Below are positions 62,268 to 64,000 of a DNA stretch of 64,000 nt, in pieces. Under the pieces are notes generated by a model, which was not told the origin of the DNA, ran no database searches, and worked only from the letters and a program-made list of their open reading frames with translations. Each line of letters starts with the position of its first letter. The stretch's first letter is position 1. The stretch is taken from positions 61,553,957-61,617,956 of the forward strand of contig NC_080428.1 in assembly GCF_029873635.1 (NCBI RefSeq). The letters run 5' to 3'. The stretch is from Malania oleifera (lineage: Eukaryota > Streptophyta > Magnoliopsida > Santalales > Ximeniaceae). A program made the position numbers and the translations under genes.

Positions 62268-63885
62268 GGGGTAACTAGGCACTTGATTGGTTTACCTGCT
62301 TCTTCTTTTTCAGGGATTCTTCCAATTCAGAAATTTTACTTTGGCAAGCTTTCTCTTGTTCAGATATCATGTTCTTTTCTCTCTTCCCTGAAAATAGCTC
62401 ATAATAATATAAATGGAATTATGTTTTAACTAAATAGAGGAAAAGCATGTTGCGGCTCACTCTGTTGCTCATAACGCGTGAACAATCGTTCTTTCTCTTC
62501 TTCGTATTTGGCTATCGTATCTGTCAAATAGAGTTAATCTTAGCACCAAAACAACTGAAATATGCAGTCATTTGGAACTGTATTCTTCGTAAATCTATGC
62601 TTTTCTCGATTCGTATGTTCAACATTTTTAGTAAACACATGAATATATATTAAATTCCATTTTCTTATCAAGTTGACTGATAAATTTAAAGGTCATGGCT
62701 CTCCAGTGGAGAAATCTGTATGCTACAATCATGCAAGACGGTGAAAGCTGTGTCAAACCAGGGTCGCATTATACTGCTTTAGCAGTATTTCCTCAATCCT
62801 ATAATGATTCATGTGAAATGGGTTCTCTTTTTTGGCTGGTCATATGAAATTGGTAATTGCAATCCTTGCAACAGCTTATAGTTAGCAGTGAAGTCCCTCA
62901 AACCAGAGAAAACCCCCTTTGTGTTTAAGAAAAGCTAGGACAAATAAAAAGATCCTCTTCATGAACATGTTCACTAGAGTCTCTGAAACAAAACCACATC
63001 ATTCTGCAAAAATGAATAAAACAATGGTAAGTTGACCAAAGATTAAGGGGAACTGAGTTTTTGCAAGGTCTGTTAGGTCGTGGGCCAACAATATATATCA
63101 AGTTTTAACACTCCCCCACACGTGCAGCCCGACAGCATGTGGACAGATACATACACAATAAATTTTTAGATACCATAAAATAAATGCATACCATGAGACT
63201 AGAATCCAGTACCTCCTTTGATACCATGTTAGATTACCACTTTACCTAAAAGCTTAAGCTGTTAGGTTGTGGACCAACAATATATCAAGTTTAACATAGA
63301 AAATCAAGAAAAATAAAGGCAGCTTAGTGTTTCTATTTGCTACAAATGGGAGATTGACCTGTTGGTGGGCTCATGCATAAGAGACGACTATCTGCTGTTT
63401 TATATACAAGAGGAAGCAGAGAACCTCAAATGCATGTGACATTTTATGAGCTGGCTCTAAAGCATGCAATAACTGCCCTTTCTCATAATATGAAAAACAT
63501 GTTAGCTGTCAAGACAGAATGATGAGATCTGCTACTTACCTCCAAAAATAAAAAACTACCATGATGAGAGAAAAGAAAAGAAAACACAGGAAGTCCAAAG
63601 AAATGGTAAAGTGATTTTATATGCTAAAACTTGTTGGAGTTAACAAAAGACGGGCAATCTTTCACTGACTGTTGCAATGAACCACACTATTAAAAAAAAA
63701 AAAAAAATACAGAAGGAAAAATGGAAAATAGTGAAGTATGCAATTTGTCCAATGATGCACTACACCAGACAATGAAGTGAATGGAGTGCACCTTTTAAGG
63801 CCTGCAGATGTGCTACTTTCTCCTTGGAAAATTTCTCCCAAAGTGCTTGGAACTTCGAGGTTTCGATCTTCAAGGAATTTTCACA
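62102..63885 (-). CDS. Coiled-coil protein of unknown identity, last four coding exons (5' part outside window)
   Basis: Exons 63885-63792, 62520-62461, 62387-62296 and 62188-62102 join in phase (1, 1, 0) with GT..AG borders to give 110 C-terminal residues and a TGA. The sequence is highly charged with heptad-like spacing: TSKFQALWEKFSKEKVAHLQ, DTIAKYEEEKERLFTRYEQQ, MISEQEKACQSKISELEESL and a KKKK cluster. It ends in DKTFSILRKTLGS and the acidic SDEDFLPDD. This is a coiled coil with an acidic tail. I do not recognise the family with confidence; a nuclear or chromosome-structural protein is possible but only a guess. The gene converges on the LOL2-like gene, with 27 kb of retrotransposon between. 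Confidence 0.82.
62217..62271. repeat. (GA)n plus G15 tract filling a 107-bp intron
   Basis: About 20 GA units followed by 15 G. In the sense (minus) strand this is C15 followed by a (CT)n tract, lying inside the intron 62189-62295 between the donor GTAAAC and the acceptor region. Confidence 0.9.
62296..62387 (-). CDS. Coiled-coil gene, exon n-1
   Basis: Acceptor GCTATTTTCAG, donor AAGCAG|GTAAAC. It encodes 30 codons from KREKNMISEQEKACQ to EESLKKKKQ and ends in phase 0. The alternative frames hit stops, so the phase is fixed. Confidence 0.85.
62461..62520 (-). CDS. Coiled-coil gene, exon n-2
   Basis: Acceptor TTTGACAG, donor CAACAGA|GTGAGC. A 60-nt exon coding TIAKYEEEKERLFTRYEQQ. Phase 1 in and out. 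Confidence 0.82.
62521..63791 (-). other. Intron of the coiled-coil gene
   Basis: A 1271-bp AT-rich intron between exons n-3 and n-2. No mobile-element ends or coding trace were recognised, though GTTAGGT(C/T)GTGG(G/A)CCAACAATATAT occurs twice (63070-63092 and 63259-63281), both within text resembling an LTR or processed sequence that I cannot assign. Confidence 0.5.
63792..63885 (-). CDS. Coiled-coil gene, exon n-3
   Basis: The acceptor TACCTGCAG ends just above 63885 after a T-rich stretch; the donor is AAAAG|GTGCAC at 63792. It encodes 31 codons (CENSLKIETSKFQALWEKFS and onward to LQALK) and leaves phase 1; G joins AT of the next exon to give Asp. Confidence 0.8.
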
Positions 63886-64000
63886 CTGCAGGTATGCAAC
63901 TACGTGATTCATATAAATAAAAACACAAAGCACAAATTCCAATCTTATTAAAGACAATTTCACTTTGAATTTTGTTTTTAGGACCTCTTTTGAACTCTTT

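Noticed and set aside
1-64000. CRISPR arrays, operons, rRNA or tRNA genes
   Set aside because: No regularly spaced short repeats with unique spacers, no bacterial-style gene clusters, and no tRNA- or rRNA-like sequence was seen; the window is plant nuclear DNA.

Overview
This is a stretch of flowering-plant (probably eudicot) nuclear genome. It is AT-rich and holds spliced, widely spaced genes. About two thirds is retrotransposon, DNA-transposon and endogenous-virus sequence, much of it inserted inside older insertions. The species cannot be named from the sequence.

Only two host genes can be supported. (1) A complete plus-strand gene for a small LSD1-type zinc-finger protein of the LSD ONE LIKE 2 (LOL2) kind. 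It has four coding exons (3288-3387, 7122-7229, 30757-30866, 34699-34770) whose splice phases join exactly into a 129-residue protein. Its 390-bp CDS is spread over 31.5 kb because intron 2 is 23.5 kb of nested transposons. (2) The last four coding exons (62102-63885, minus strand) of a coiled-coil protein that I do not recognise. The two genes converge.

Layout: 1-3130 is the upstream flank with an RTE-type LINE and a duplicated 137-bp block next to the promoter. Intron 1 (3388-7121) holds a 1.4-kb LTR-like segment. Intron 2 (7230-30756) holds a truncated minus-strand Copia element, an L1 3' end, and a plus-strand Copia that was itself hit by an L1 (which contains an RTE) and by an outer TIR element (which contains a hAT-type MITE, which contains another RTE). 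A Copia remnant, another L1 3' end and one or two solo LTRs follow. Intron 3 (30867-34698) holds L1 sequence ending in a poly-A only 31 nt before the last exon.

Between the genes, 35631-60920 is one huge nest. A minus-strand Copia (outer duplication TTTAG) was hit by a Ty3/Gypsy element of Tekay type (37759-54517, duplication ACATC) and by a large solo LTR (57658-59888, AAATC). The Gypsy was in turn hit by an inverted solo LTR (43135-45158, TTACG). In the TA-repeat of its 3' LTR it carries a decayed endogenous pararetrovirus (Caulimoviridae-like, about 46352-52206) with movement, coat, zinc-knuckle, protease, RT and RNase H regions in order. All mobile-element reading frames carry stops or frameshifts; none looks autonomous.

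Most interesting points: the pararetrovirus inside a retrotransposon inside a retrotransposon, with a reversed piece of its own movement-protein region at one end; the right end of the outer Copia, where a second LTR is inverted so that both termini next to the TTTAG duplication are U5-type ends; and the transposon-packed intron of the LOL2-like gene. No CRISPR array, operon, rRNA or tRNA gene was seen.
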